A stretch of 64,000 bases of DNA, from NCBI GenBank assembly GCA_023420415.1, contig JAEZWF010000015.1, forward strand, positions 62,001 through 126,000, read 5' to 3'. Both the position numbers and the translations under genes were made by a program. The notes under the pieces were generated by a model. It was not told where the DNA came from and did not search any database. It saw only the letters and a program-made list of their open reading frames with translations. This document shows positions 18,601-26,709 of the stretch, piece by piece. Source of the DNA: Actinomycetes bacterium (lineage in GTDB: Bacteria; Actinomycetota; Actinomycetes; Actinomycetales; Dermatophilaceae). How positions within the stretch are numbered: position 1 is the stretch's first letter; the number at the start of each line of letters is the position of its first letter.

Positions 18601-19579
18601 GGCCCAGCGTGACCAGGGCCAGTCCGGTGACCAGGGACAGCAGCAGGAACCGTCGCTCGGGACAGGACCGACTCGCCAGCCCGCCCAGACCCAACGCCAC
18701 CGCCACCGCCGTCCCCACGACCAGGGCTGCCTGGGTGACGTAGGCCCAACCGGCCGGCCAGGTGGGGCCGTTGCCGACCGAGAGCCAGCTCAACCACGTC
18801 GTGGTACCGCGCAGCGCCTCCCACGGGCTCGCGAAGGCGGTCGTGACCGGGGCGTTCTCGATCCAGTCGAGGAACGGCGGGCTGTACCGCCCCAACAGGA
18901 CCAGGGGAACCAACCACCACAACGAAACCAGGACCACGGCCCCGAGCCACGCAGTCGACCGCAGCAGGTGCCGCACCGACCACTGCCTGGTCAGCAGCCA
19001 CAGGGCGGGCAGCACCAGGGTTGCTCCCGTGGCCACCGCGTTGACACCCCCCACGACGGCAAATGCCAGGGCCGACGCACTCACCCGCCACCACCATGAC
19101 CGTCTGCCGGGCAGGACCAACGGCAACAACACCCACGGCGCCATCGCATAGGGCCACACCTCCACGGAGGTGATGGCCAGCTCGCTCACGATCCGCGGGC
19201 TCAACGCAAACAGGAGCGCGCCGGCGAACCGCGACCACCGACCACCGACGCCCAGGGCCCCGGAAAGGAGCCACAAGCCGAGGAAGGCAACGACGGCGAC
19301 GACGCTCCACCACAGTCGTTGCGTCACCCAGGCGGGAACGCCCGCCTCGATGAGCGCCCAGTGGAAGGGACCCACCGGGAAGAGGTAGCCGTAGGCCTGG
19401 TTCTGGAGCTGCCCGAACTGCCCCTGGGGGTCCCACACCGACAACGCACGGTCCAGGAAGCCACCGGGGTTGGCGGTCAGGTCCAGCTTGGTGTCCGGGA
19501 CGACCCGACCGGGCGCCTGGTGGAACATGAGCGCCGCAATGAACAGCGACGCCGCGAGCAGGCGCACCCGCCAGACCAC
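15491..19579 (-). CDS. aftD: AftD-like alpha-(1->3)-arabinofuranosyltransferase (DUF3367)
   Basis: 1362 residues. Near the N terminus QAPGRVVPDTKLDL and NPGGFLDRALSVWDPQGQFG match the first extracellular loop of AftD; the acidic DTKLD is where GT-C enzymes bind the lipid-linked donor. About eleven membrane segments follow up to residue 480. A long outer region then includes two discoidin-like modules (AAAVDGDQSSAWVSGRYG and AAAVDGSLGTGWVAAADD), and the protein ends with further membrane helices. The known mycobacterial enzyme adds branching arabinofuranose to arabinan. Start: GTG at 19579 with GAGGGGG just upstream; the alternative GTG at 19648 overlaps the upstream stop as GTGA and would add 23 residues. 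No GTATGCCG copy occurs in it. Confidence 0.88.
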   Translation of the reverse strand: MVWRVRLLAASLFIAALMFHQAPGRVVPDTKLDLTANPGGFLDRALSVWDPQGQFGQLQNQAYGYLFPVGPFHWALIEAGVPAWVTQRLWWSVVAVVAFLGLWLLSGALGVGGRWSRFAGALLFALSPRIVSELAITSVEVWPYAMAPWVLLPLVLPGRRSWWWRVSASALAFAVVGGVNAVATGATLVLPALWLLTRQWSVRHLLRSTAWLGAVVLVSLWWLVPLVLLGRYSPPFLDWIENAPVTTAFASPWEALRGTTTWLSWLSVGNGPTWPAGWAYVTQAALVVGTAVAVALGLGGLASRSCPERRFLLLSLVTGLALVTLGHVGAADGFGAAAVQDLLDGPLAPLRNTHKFEPVVRVALVLGTCHAISVLRARSARWAAPSWLAPVLVGSLLVALVSPGVQGVMARPESYRAIPSYWADTAAWLDAQAGPGSVLVLPAASFADFTWGSTKDEPLQALMRRPFAVRDAVPLGSAGATRLLDEVERRLESGQGSPELVRMLRSAGVRFLVMRNDLRPDVVRNVSLQVHQALADAGLARVRTFGPVVDTTPPESGEVLDSSTRLPYPSVEVFDTGGPAAAAQVDATGVVGVAGGPEDMARATEAVDATAAVSAVDASRAGFEPSRWAATDGNRRREVFFGRASDNTSATLTPGDPGRTGRSVIDYEVVPPSAQSVRRWDGDLLDVRSSSSASDANASLRLGPGSSPAAAVDGDQSSAWVSGRYGRARGEWLELSFRAPRSVEGLTVRFSRPPQVGALPTRVTVTTDAGSTSNVVSGTTRAQQLAAPPTPTSRVRITVTELEADGSENGVAISEVAVPGVVMGSSIVVPTSDLPEGARVSYVLGVPASGSGSCVRVTERPLCAPSLGRTSEEPAGLRRELDVTRSGTFEQSGSVVVRPGPEADALVDGLMPYRATATSRAVPDLAGRPAAAVDGSLGTGWVAAADDSAPALTITLPRAVTTTGAQFQVDQFLAASRPRKVVVSLGGGSPRTLTVDEEGRVSWPATRAKKVTVRFVATNQTRSVDAAGWVTVLPVGVSELVIDGAPKASPAPRTAQTGAPCGFGPALVVDGERYDTRVDGTVADLVDGRPLTWQPCGSRPVSLDVGRHRLEAAATEIFTPRSLVLRPTESSSTSMRGPGTSGSLTQQWASPTRLRVSLDERGETSLIVLPQNFNAGWRATTESGEVLAPIRVNGWQQGWVVPAGTSGQVSMVFATQRWFTAGLVAGAIAVVLAAAGMVLTRRRGSSVPEPPTAARWVLVATLALVVAAFGAVGAASVVVAVAVVLVCRSRAPVPLATAGFVLVAGAWALSGLWPTEGAGVTSTVVQLLALTAVSTSVAAGWSAWGGTGSPRLARRIRGRSSQ

Positions 19580-19610
19580 GACCCCCTCGTCGGGACGGCT
19601 CTGTGTCCTC

Positions 19611-19660
19611 AGGTCGCCCGCCGTCGTCAGGTCACCCGCCGTCGTCACGTCACCCGCCGC
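19611..19660 (-). repeat. 18-bp tandem repeat at the methyltransferase-aftD junction
   Basis: Units at 19611-19628, 19629-19646 and part of a third at 19647-19660 (AGGTCACCCGCCGTCGTC, with small changes). The repeat spans the methyltransferase stop codon and creates in-frame GTG codons that could serve as aftD starts. Confidence 0.7.
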
Positions 19661-20415
19661 AGGACCAGCACGGCGTTCCAGCTGAGCACCTCGCGCACGC
19701 CGGGCACCCGGATGACCCACTTGGCCCACCACGGGTGGTACCGCGGAAGCACCTCGACGACCTCGACCACCCCAGCGGCCTGCGCCTGCCGCAGCCAGCG
19801 CATCATCCGGCCGATCGAGCAGGCGAACAGCGACCGGCCGAAGTCGTTCTTCGGTCGCCGACCATGCCGAGCGGCATACCGGTCCGCCGCCCGGCGACCA
19901 CCCAGGTAGTGCCACGGCGCCGTCTCGTGCCCGCCCCACGGCGAAAGCCATGGCGTCCACGACAGCACGACGACTCCCCCCGGTCGCACCACGCGCAACA
20001 TCTCGTCCGCCATCAGCTCCGGCGACGGCACGTGCTCGAGCACGTTGCTGGAGTAGGCGATGTCCACGGCACCGTCGCGCAACGGCAGCGCCAGCCCCGA
20101 TCCGCGCACGGTGTTGTGACCCACACCGCCCCGCGCGGTGAGCTCGCCCACGTTCGGTTCAATCCCGGCATACCGGGCCCCGGCTGCCGCGAAGGCGTCG
20201 GCGAAGTAGCCCGGCCCGCCACCGATGTCGACGACGCTCGCACCCCGCAACGGCGTCCAGCGCAGCACCTCCGCCACCGAGTCGACGGCCAGCGTCGAGT
20301 AGAAGCGGTCCGGGTCGGACTGCTCGACGAGAAAGGCGCGGAACAGCTCGACAGAGCGTCGCAGCGACCCCCGGGGCAGAGGGCGCGGCGGCGTCTTCTT
20401 CCCCGACTCGACCAC
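19645..20415 (-). CDS. Class I SAM-dependent methyltransferase (glycan cluster)
   Basis: 256 residues. Motif I is VVDIGGGPGYFADAFAAAGA, with GIEPNVGEL after it, then YSSNVLEHVPSPELMADEML and VVRPGGVVVLSWTPW, a typical Methyltransf_11 fold. A Trp/Arg-rich C-terminal part (RYHPWWAKWVIRVPG) may contact membrane or a lipid-linked substrate. Start GTG at 20415. The stop lies in the 18-bp repeat, 65 bases before the preferred aftD start, so the two genes are probably one transcript. It is divergent from the GT4 gene with only 70 bases between start codons. Methylation of a glycan or lipid precursor is inference. Confidence 0.8.
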   Translation of the reverse strand: MVESGKKTPPRPLPRGSLRRSVELFRAFLVEQSDPDRFYSTLAVDSVAEVLRWTPLRGASVVDIGGGPGYFADAFAAAGARYAGIEPNVGELTARGGVGHNTVRGSGLALPLRDGAVDIAYSSNVLEHVPSPELMADEMLRVVRPGGVVVLSWTPWLSPWGGHETAPWHYLGGRRAADRYAARHGRRPKNDFGRSLFACSIGRMMRWLRQAQAAGVVEVVEVLPRYHPWWAKWVIRVPGVREVLSWNAVLVLRRVT

Positions 20416-20485
20416 CCGCAGAACCCTAGTGCGGGTATGGTTACCCGCCAGTCAACTTGGCCGAATCGGCCATCAAATCGTGAGG

Positions 20486-21643
20486 ATGGGCAGCCGGGTG
20501 CGCCTCGCATTCTTGAGTTGGCGCGACTTCACCCACCCCGAGGGTGGGGGCGCCGAGCACTACATCGAGACGATCGCCGCGCAGCTCGCGGCCCACGGTC
20601 ACGACATCACGATCTACTGCGCCGCCCACGGCAACGCGCCCACCAGCGAGACGAAGGCCGGAGTCCGCTACCGCCGGGCCGGCGGGCGCCTCACCGTCTA
20701 CCCGGCGGCCCTGCGAGCCCTGCGCCGCGACGAGCGACGCCACGGCGCCTACGACGTCGTCATCGACAGCCAGAACGGCATCCCCTTCTTCTCCCCCGTC
20801 GCCACCAGGACGCCGGTGGTCGTCCTGGTCCACCACGTGCACCGCGAGCAGTGGCCGGTCGTGTTCGGCCCTGTCGCGGCGCGGGTCGGCTGGTTCATCG
20901 AGTCGCGCATCGCCCCTCGGGTCTATCGCCGTCACCAGTACGCCACCGTCTCGTCCCGCACCCGTGACGAGCTGACCCAGCTCGGTGTCGGCCCCGGCCG
21001 GATCGCGGTGATCCACAACGGCACCGACACCCCCAAGGCGGTCGAGGTGGCGCGCGCCAGCGACCCAACCCTGGTCGTGCTCGGCCGCCTCGTGCCGCAC
21101 AAGCGGGTCGAGCACGCCATCGACGTCGTCGCCCGGCTCCGGTCGACGCACCCGGGCCTGCGGCTGCGTGTCATCGGTCAGGGCTGGTGGCACGACCGCA
21201 TCGCCGACCACGCCCGCGCGTCCGGAGTTGCCGACGACGTGGCGCTGCTCGGTTTCGTCGACGACGAGACGAAGCATGCCGAGCTCGCCGCCGGGTGGGT
21301 CGCCCTCGCACCAAGCGTCAAGGAGGGGTGGGGACTGTGCGTCGTCGAGGCCGCGAGCCATGGCGTGCCGACGGTCGCCTACCGCGACGCGGGCGGGCTG
21401 TCAGAGTCGATCGTCGACGGCACCACGGGCCTGCTGGTCGACGACCTCGACGCCATGACGCGCGCGGTCTCGCGTCTGCTCACCGACCCCGTCGCCCGTG
21501 ACGGCCTGGGCTCACGAGCCAGGGAGTATGCCGCGCAGTTCACCTGGGCGAGCACCGCCGACTACTGGCGTGAGCTCCTCACGCACACGGCACGACGAAG
21601 GGCGCCGGTCGCGATGACCGACGCCCGTTCACAGCGAGTGTGA
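20486..21643 (+). CDS. Glycosyltransferase family 4
   Basis: 385 residues, cytoplasmic, GT-B fold. The N-terminal acceptor domain has HPEGGGAEHYIETIA (glycine-rich loop). The C-terminal donor domain has VVLGRLVPHKRVEHAIDVVA and SVKEGWGLCVVEAASHGVP, the E-x7-E signature of GT4 retaining enzymes, then GGLSESIVDGTTGLLV. It would transfer a nucleotide sugar onto a lipid or glycan acceptor. The start is uncertain: ATG at 20486 has GTGAGG directly against it, GTG at 20498 has that GAGG at 12 bases, and GTG at 20480 lacks a site. It ends one base before the convergent small-protein gene. Confidence 0.87.
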   Translation: MGSRVRLAFLSWRDFTHPEGGGAEHYIETIAAQLAAHGHDITIYCAAHGNAPTSETKAGVRYRRAGGRLTVYPAALRALRRDERRHGAYDVVIDSQNGIPFFSPVATRTPVVVLVHHVHREQWPVVFGPVAARVGWFIESRIAPRVYRRHQYATVSSRTRDELTQLGVGPGRIAVIHNGTDTPKAVEVARASDPTLVVLGRLVPHKRVEHAIDVVARLRSTHPGLRLRVIGQGWWHDRIADHARASGVADDVALLGFVDDETKHAELAAGWVALAPSVKEGWGLCVVEAASHGVPTVAYRDAGGLSESIVDGTTGLLVDDLDAMTRAVSRLLTDPVARDGLGSRAREYAAQFTWASTADYWRELLTHTARRRAPVAMTDARSQRV

Positions 21644-21644
21644 G

Positions 21645-21845
21645 TCAGCCGCCGTAGTTGATGACCTGCTCCGGCGGGAGCACGTCCTTGGGGCCGCTCT
21701 GGACTGCGGCGGAGTCGCCCGGACCCTGGGTGCTGACCACGGTCGCCACCGCAGCGGCGGCAGCACCGCCACCCAGCAGGACGCTCAGCACGAGGACGAC
21801 AGCAGCGGAGACTTCGCCACGCTCGCTGCGGCGGATGAACTTCAT
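21645..21845 (-). CDS. Small membrane-anchored protein, DUF2613-like
   Basis: 66 residues: a basic start (MKFIRRSERGEVS), one hydrophobic helix (AAVVLVLSVLLGGGAAAAAV) and a short outer tail ending VINYGG. It resembles the DUF2613 family of small secreted actinobacterial proteins in size, layout and the tyrosine near the C terminus. In Mycobacterium tuberculosis a DUF2613 protein lies directly beside aftD, as here within 2 kb. The family assignment is from memory of its shape, not an alignment. Function unknown. Confidence 0.6.
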   Translation of the reverse strand: MKFIRRSERGEVSAAVVLVLSVLLGGGAAAAAVATVVSTQGPGDSAAVQSGPKDVLPPEQVINYGG

Positions 21846-21929
21846 GGATCCAGCACCTTCCCGGCCAAGGACATTGCCGCTGATGTTACCGGCTGGTTGC
21901 CAGGTGTGCGCAATCCTTCGCCGAACCCG

Positions 21930-23531
21930 TCACGGGCGTGTCACCCGCCAGACCTCGAAGGCCCCGCTGTCCGAGACCCGCTCGAGCGACCCCAGGACCG
22001 AGGGCACGTCCGGTCCGCGCACGTCCTTCCACACGACGACCGCACCGATGCCCGCCGCCCGCAGGGACTCCGGTGTGGGGTTTGCCGCCAGGGCAGCCGC
22101 GGCCGGTGGGTCGTCGTCGACCACGACCTCTCGGCCGTCACGCACGACCACGAGCTGCTCGGCCCGGACCACCTCCTGCACCAGGGCTCGCTCGAGCGGG
22201 TCCAGGAAGGGCCGGCCGGCGTTGTAGCCAGCAGGAGTGCGGGCCGCCCGAAATGCCGACCACGGCAGCACGAGGACCGCCTTGTCGCCGGCCGCTCGGT
22301 CGGCCGACGCGACCGCGTGCGCCCAGCCGGGCGGCATACGCACGGGTTGGTATGCCGCGTGCAGGACCTTGGGTGCGTCCGGGACCGTGAGCGCCACGAC
22401 GGAGCAGGCGACGGCCACCACGGCCACGGCGGGCGCCGCACCGACCCGACCGCGTGCGGCCAGGACGCGAGCAAGGGTGGCTGAGGTGACCCCTACGAGC
22501 ACCGCCGTCGCCGTCACGGTGGGCGCGATCCAGCGGTGCGTGTCCCGTGCCAGGGCGAGGCCCGGCACCTCCTGAGCCACCCGCATGAACGCCACACCGG
22601 GAGCCGTAGCGAGCACGGTGACCGCCAGCGGGGGTGCGATGAGCGCTGCCCCCAGCCAGCCCGCCGCCCCTCGACGACCCGAGCGGCGCAGCACCACCAC
22701 TCCCGTGGCGGCCAGGGCCAGCAGGACCAGCCCCGCCGCGACCGACCACCCACCCGACCGGGACGCCGGGACGGCCCCTCCACCCCACACGCCGCCCAGC
22801 GTGGCGACCGAGCCGAGCACCCCGAGGGGCGAATCGGCTTGCACCGCGAAGGCATTCGCGCCATCGCGATCGGCAGCGGCCACGGCATACCTGAAGCTCG
22901 GCACGAGCCACGGCAGGCACCAGGCAACTCCCAGCCCCGCCGCCCCGAGGCACCACCACCCGCGCCGCCACGGCGTGGCCATGGCCGTCACGAGCGCGGT
23001 CACGAGGGCCGACACGCCACCCCAGGGCGTCAGCGCCGCAGGCACAGCGGCCGCTGCGAGCGCGAGCAGGGCGCGCCTGCCACCCAGTCGCGACCGCACA
23101 GCCAGGACCACCCAAGGCGTCATCGAGTAGGCCAGCAACGTCGGCGGCTGGCCCAACAACAGGCGCTCCACCACCCACGGGTTCCACATGGCGAGCACCG
23201 CCGCGGGGACCATCGCACCGAGTCCCCACGAGCGCACGAGCAGGCCCGTGCCGAGACCGGCCAGCAGCAGGCAGGACACGAGCATCACCTGCTGCTGAAC
23301 CCCCGGCGGGACCACCGGCGACAGGGCCACCACGACGGCGTCCAGCGGCGCGGACCGCGGCGGGTCCCCCGCAGTGCCCCAGGTGGCCGCGCCGACCACC
23401 GGCGCCGGAACCGTCACGAAGTCCCGGTACAGGTAGAGGCCGCGACCGAGCGAGCGACCGACCAGCAGCGCCGTCACCGCCACCACGACCAGCCCCGTGA
23501 CGGTGAGGTCGCGTCGGCCGGTGCGGGTCAC
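21930..23531 (-). CDS. Polytopic membrane protein, GT-C-like
   Basis: 533 residues with about eleven membrane segments up to residue 410, then an outer domain (LPWSAFRAARTPAGYNAGRP). MWNPWVVERLLLGQPPTLLA and MTPWVVLAVRS follow the same scheme as the AftD segment PRIVSELAITSVEVWPYAMAPW, suggesting a shared glycosyltransferase-C fold. The first loop has LYLYRDFVTVP with an Arg-Asp pair where GT-C enzymes place catalytic acid. Start GTG at 23531, nine bases past polA, so it may be read from the polA transcript. It carries an inverted pair of GTATGCCG words at 22332 and 22350. The substrate is unknown. Confidence 0.65.
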   Translation of the reverse strand: MTRTGRRDLTVTGLVVVAVTALLVGRSLGRGLYLYRDFVTVPAPVVGAATWGTAGDPPRSAPLDAVVVALSPVVPPGVQQQVMLVSCLLLAGLGTGLLVRSWGLGAMVPAAVLAMWNPWVVERLLLGQPPTLLAYSMTPWVVLAVRSRLGGRRALLALAAAAVPAALTPWGGVSALVTALVTAMATPWRRGWWCLGAAGLGVAWCLPWLVPSFRYAVAAADRDGANAFAVQADSPLGVLGSVATLGGVWGGGAVPASRSGGWSVAAGLVLLALAATGVVVLRRSGRRGAAGWLGAALIAPPLAVTVLATAPGVAFMRVAQEVPGLALARDTHRWIAPTVTATAVLVGVTSATLARVLAARGRVGAAPAVAVVAVACSVVALTVPDAPKVLHAAYQPVRMPPGWAHAVASADRAAGDKAVLVLPWSAFRAARTPAGYNAGRPFLDPLERALVQEVVRAEQLVVVRDGREVVVDDDPPAAAALAANPTPESLRAAGIGAVVVWKDVRGPDVPSVLGSLERVSDSGAFEVWRVTRP

Positions 23532-23540
23532 ACGGTGAAA

Positions 23541-26213
23541 CTAGTGCGCGGCGTCGTGCCAGGACCGCCCGACACCCACGGAGACGTCGAGCGGCACGTC
23601 GAGGTCGATCGCCTCGCCCATCTCGCGGCGCACCAGCTCCTCCACGGCGTCCTGCTCGCCCGGCGCGACCTCGAGCACCAGCTCGTCGTGCACCTGGAGC
23701 AGCTGCCGCGACTTCAGCCCGGCCTCACCGAGGGCCCGGTCGACCCGCAGCATGGCGAGCTTGATGATGTCGGCGGCCGAGCCCTGGATGGGGGCGTTGA
23801 GCGCCATCCGCTCGGCCATCTCGCGCCGCTGCCGGTTGTCGGAGGTGAGGTCGGGCAGGTAGCGCCGACGGCCCAGCATCGTCTGGGTGTAGCCGGTGCC
23901 GCGCGCCTCGGCCACCACCTCGGTGAGGTAGTCCTTCACCCCTCCGAACCGCTCGAAGTACTCGTCCATGAGCCCCTGCGCCTCGCCGGTCGAGATCGTC
24001 AGCTGCTTCGACAGCCCGAACGCCGACAGTCCGTAGGCCAGGCCGTAGGACATCGCCTTGACCTTCGAGCGCATCTCCGCCGTGACGTCGGCCGGCTCCA
24101 CCGAGAACACCCGCGACCCCACGAACCGGTGCAGGTCCTCCCCCGTCCGGAAGGCCTCGATCAGCCCCTCGTCGCCGGACAGGTGCGCCATGATCCGCAT
24201 CTCGATCTGGCTGTAGTCGGCCGACATGAGCGACTCGTAGCCCTCGCCCACGACGAACACCTCGCGGATCCGGCGGCCGGCCTCGGTGCGGATCGGGATG
24301 TTCTGCAGGTTCGGGTCGGTGGACGACAGCCGCCCGGTCGCCGCGATGGTCTGCTGGTAGGTCGTGTGGATGCGCCCGTCGTCGGCCACCGACTTGAGCA
24401 GGCCCTCGACCGTCACCCGCAGCCGGGTGGCGTCGCGGTGCCGCAGCAGCGCCTCGAGGAACGGGTGCTCGGTCTTGGCGAACAGGTCGGTCAGCGCGTC
24501 GGCGTCGGTCGTGTACCCCGTCTTCGTGCGCCGCGTCTTCGGCAGCCCGAGCGTCTCGAACAGCACCACCTGCAGCTGCTTGGGCGAGCCGAGGTTGATC
24601 TGGTCGCCACCGATGGCGTCGTAGGCGTCCTGCTGCGCCTCGCGCACCTTCGCCGCGAAGTCGGCCTCCAGGGAGGTCAGCTGGTCGGTGTCGGCGCCGA
24701 TGCCGACCCGCTCCATCCCAGCCAGGACGCGTTCGAGCGGCAGCTCGACGTCCTGCTGCAACGAGGTGCCACCGGTCGCCTCGAGCTGCTCGGCGAGCGC
24801 ACCGGCGAGGTCGAGCACGGCCCGCGCCCGCACCATCGCGTCCTGGGCGTCACCGAGGTCCTCGTCGCCGAAGTCGAGCAGCCCCTGCCCGCCCTGGTCG
24901 CTCTCCGCGCGCAGCTCACGGCCGAGGTGGCGCAGCACGAGGTCGGCCAGGTCGTAGGACCGCTGGTCGGGCCGCACGAGGTAGGCCGCCAGCGCCGTGT
25001 CGATGGCGACACCCTCGAGGGTCCAGCCCCGCGCCGCGAGCGCCAGCATCGGCCCCTTGGCCTCGTGCAGCACCTTGGGGCGCTCCGGGTCGGCCAGCCA
25101 GGCGCCCACGGCCGCCTCGCCGTCCGGGTCGAGCGTGGTGAGGTCGAGGTATGCCGCCGCGTCACCGTCGGTGGCGAGCGCCAGGGCGGTGGTGTCCCCG
25201 GTGCCGCGACCCCACTGCCCCACGAGGTGCACCCCGACGCGCACTCCCGGCGCGGCATACTCGGCCAGCCAGCCGGCCACCTCCTCAGGTGAGAGCACCG
25301 ACCCCTCGAGCTCGAAGCCCTGGTCGGCCTCCTCCTGCGGAGCGTCGAGGTACTCGAACAGCCGGTCTCGCAGCACGCGGAACTCGAGGCTGTCGAAGAC
25401 CTGGTGCACCTGCTCGCGGTCCCAGTTCGCCCGCTCCAGGTCGGCGAGACCGACGGGCAGCGGCAGGTCGCGGACCAGCTGGTTGAGCCGCCGGTTGCGC
25501 AGCACCCCGTCGAGGTGCTCGCGCAGCGACTGCCCAGCCTTGCCCTTGATCTCGTCGACATGGGCGACGACGCCGGTGAGGTCGCCGTAGAGCCCGAGCC
25601 ACTTGGCCGCCGTCTTGGGGCCGACACCAGGCACGCCCGGCAGGTTGTCGCTGGACTCACCCACGAGCGCGGCGAGGTCGGAGTAGCGCTCGGGCAACAC
25701 GCCGTACTTGGCCTCGACCGCCTCCGGCGACATGCGCGCCAGCTCGGACACGCCCTTGACCGGGTAGAGCACGGTGCTCGTCTCGGTGACCAGCTGGAAC
25801 GCGTCGCGGTCACCGGAGCAGATCAGCACCTCCATGCCCTCGGCGAGCGCCTGGGTCGTGATGGTGGCGATGACGTCGTCGGCCTCGTAACCGTCGACCT
25901 CGACGTAGCGGATCTTGAGGGCGTCGAGGACCTCGTGCAGCAACGAGACCTGCCCCTTGAACTCGCTGGGCGTCGCCGACCGGCCGGCCTTGTAGTCGGC
26001 GTACTCCTCCGTGCGGAACGTCTGCCGCGACACGTCGAACGCCACCGCGACGTGCGTCGGTTGCTCGTCGCGCAGCACGTTGATGAGCATCGAGGTGAAC
26101 CCGTAGACGGCGTTGGTGTGCTGCCCCGTCGAGGTCGAGAAGTTCTCCGCCGGCAACGCGAAGAAGGCGCGGTAGGCGAGCGAATGACCGTCAAGCAACA
26201 GGAGGCGACTCAC
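23541..26213 (-). CDS. polA: DNA polymerase I
   Basis: 890 residues. The N-terminal 5'-3' exonuclease (flap) domain has LLLDGHSLAYRAFFALPAEN and DGYEADDVIATIT; the C-terminal polymerase has SADYSQIEMRIMAHLSGDE (motif A), RSKVKAMSYGLAYG (motif B) and LLQVHDELVLEVA (motif C). The middle 3'-5' exonuclease domain lacks the DxE metal-binding pair (VRVGVHLVGQWGRG at that place), so proofreading is probably absent, as in mycobacterial PolA. It fills gaps and removes primers. Start: GTG at 26213; a candidate -10 seven bases before it suggests a leaderless message. It is divergent from a thioesterase by only 19 bases. Confidence 0.96.
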   Translation of the reverse strand: MSRLLLLDGHSLAYRAFFALPAENFSTSTGQHTNAVYGFTSMLINVLRDEQPTHVAVAFDVSRQTFRTEEYADYKAGRSATPSEFKGQVSLLHEVLDALKIRYVEVDGYEADDVIATITTQALAEGMEVLICSGDRDAFQLVTETSTVLYPVKGVSELARMSPEAVEAKYGVLPERYSDLAALVGESSDNLPGVPGVGPKTAAKWLGLYGDLTGVVAHVDEIKGKAGQSLREHLDGVLRNRRLNQLVRDLPLPVGLADLERANWDREQVHQVFDSLEFRVLRDRLFEYLDAPQEEADQGFELEGSVLSPEEVAGWLAEYAAPGVRVGVHLVGQWGRGTGDTTALALATDGDAAAYLDLTTLDPDGEAAVGAWLADPERPKVLHEAKGPMLALAARGWTLEGVAIDTALAAYLVRPDQRSYDLADLVLRHLGRELRAESDQGGQGLLDFGDEDLGDAQDAMVRARAVLDLAGALAEQLEATGGTSLQQDVELPLERVLAGMERVGIGADTDQLTSLEADFAAKVREAQQDAYDAIGGDQINLGSPKQLQVVLFETLGLPKTRRTKTGYTTDADALTDLFAKTEHPFLEALLRHRDATRLRVTVEGLLKSVADDGRIHTTYQQTIAATGRLSSTDPNLQNIPIRTEAGRRIREVFVVGEGYESLMSADYSQIEMRIMAHLSGDEGLIEAFRTGEDLHRFVGSRVFSVEPADVTAEMRSKVKAMSYGLAYGLSAFGLSKQLTISTGEAQGLMDEYFERFGGVKDYLTEVVAEARGTGYTQTMLGRRRYLPDLTSDNRQRREMAERMALNAPIQGSAADIIKLAMLRVDRALGEAGLKSRQLLQVHDELVLEVAPGEQDAVEELVRREMGEAIDLDVPLDVSVGVGRSWHDAAH

Positions 26214-26220
26214 GCATGGC

Positions 26221-26226
26221 AGCCTA
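26221..26226 (-). promoter_or_regulatory. Candidate -10 element for leaderless polA
   Basis: On the minus strand TAGGCT (TANNNT type) ends seven bases before the GTG start. That spacing would place transcription start at the first base of the codon. Confidence 0.45.
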
Positions 26227-26232
26227 TTGCGC

Positions 26233-26688
26233 GTGACCGACACGACGAACACCCCCACCAGCGGCCCCGGCGACACCCAGGCCTTCCTCGACGCGCTCAC
26301 CGCGATGAACCCCAACTCGCTCCTGCAGCGCATGGAGATCGAGGTGCTCGAGGCCAGCCCCGAGCGCCTGGTCGCGCGGATGCCGGTGGAGGGCAACACC
26401 CAGCCCTACGGCCTGTTGCACGGTGGCGCGTCCGTCGTCCTCGCCGAGACGCTGGGCTCGATCGGGTCGGCCCTGCACGCCGGCCCGCACCGCATCGCGG
26501 TCGGCACCGACATCAACGCCACCCACCACCGGGCGGCACGGTCCGGCTTCGTCACGGGCACCGCCACGGCCCTGTCCTTGGGCAACACGCTCGCGTCCTA
26601 CGAGATCGTCGTCACCGACGACCAGGACCGCCGCATCTGCACCGCGCGGCTCACCTGCCTGATCAGGGACGCCGCACCGGGCGCCTGA
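26233..26688 (+). CDS. Hotdog-fold thioesterase, PaaI type
   Basis: 151 residues. PYGLLHGGASVVLAETLGSI holds the HGG loop and catalytic acidic residue of PaaI-like hotdog thioesterases, which hydrolyse aromatic or menaquinone-pathway acyl-CoA esters. GTDINATHHRAAR and VTGTATALSLGNTLASYEIV complete the single hotdog domain. Start GTG at 26233 (a TTG at 26227 is in frame). Only 19 bases separate it from the polA start, so one or both promoters must overlap coding sequence. A thioesterase between pyk and polA is common in actinobacteria. Natural substrate not determined. Confidence 0.87.
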   Translation: MTDTTNTPTSGPGDTQAFLDALTAMNPNSLLQRMEIEVLEASPERLVARMPVEGNTQPYGLLHGGASVVLAETLGSIGSALHAGPHRIAVGTDINATHHRAARSGFVTGTATALSLGNTLASYEIVVTDDQDRRICTARLTCLIRDAAPGA

Positions 26689-26709
26689 GACCCCGCCTGG
26701 GTATGCCGG

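Noticed and set aside
2142..23531. Integrative element or prophage between rpsA and polA
   Set aside because: No integrase, transposase, attachment repeats or phage genes are visible; rearrangement is as likely as insertion.
22536..25292. 918-codon open frame opposite polA and the membrane protein
   Set aside because: Antisense shadow; His/Arg-rich with no domain.
26689..26709. Short gene between the thioesterase and GNAT genes
   Set aside because: Only 21 bases, with one octamer copy.
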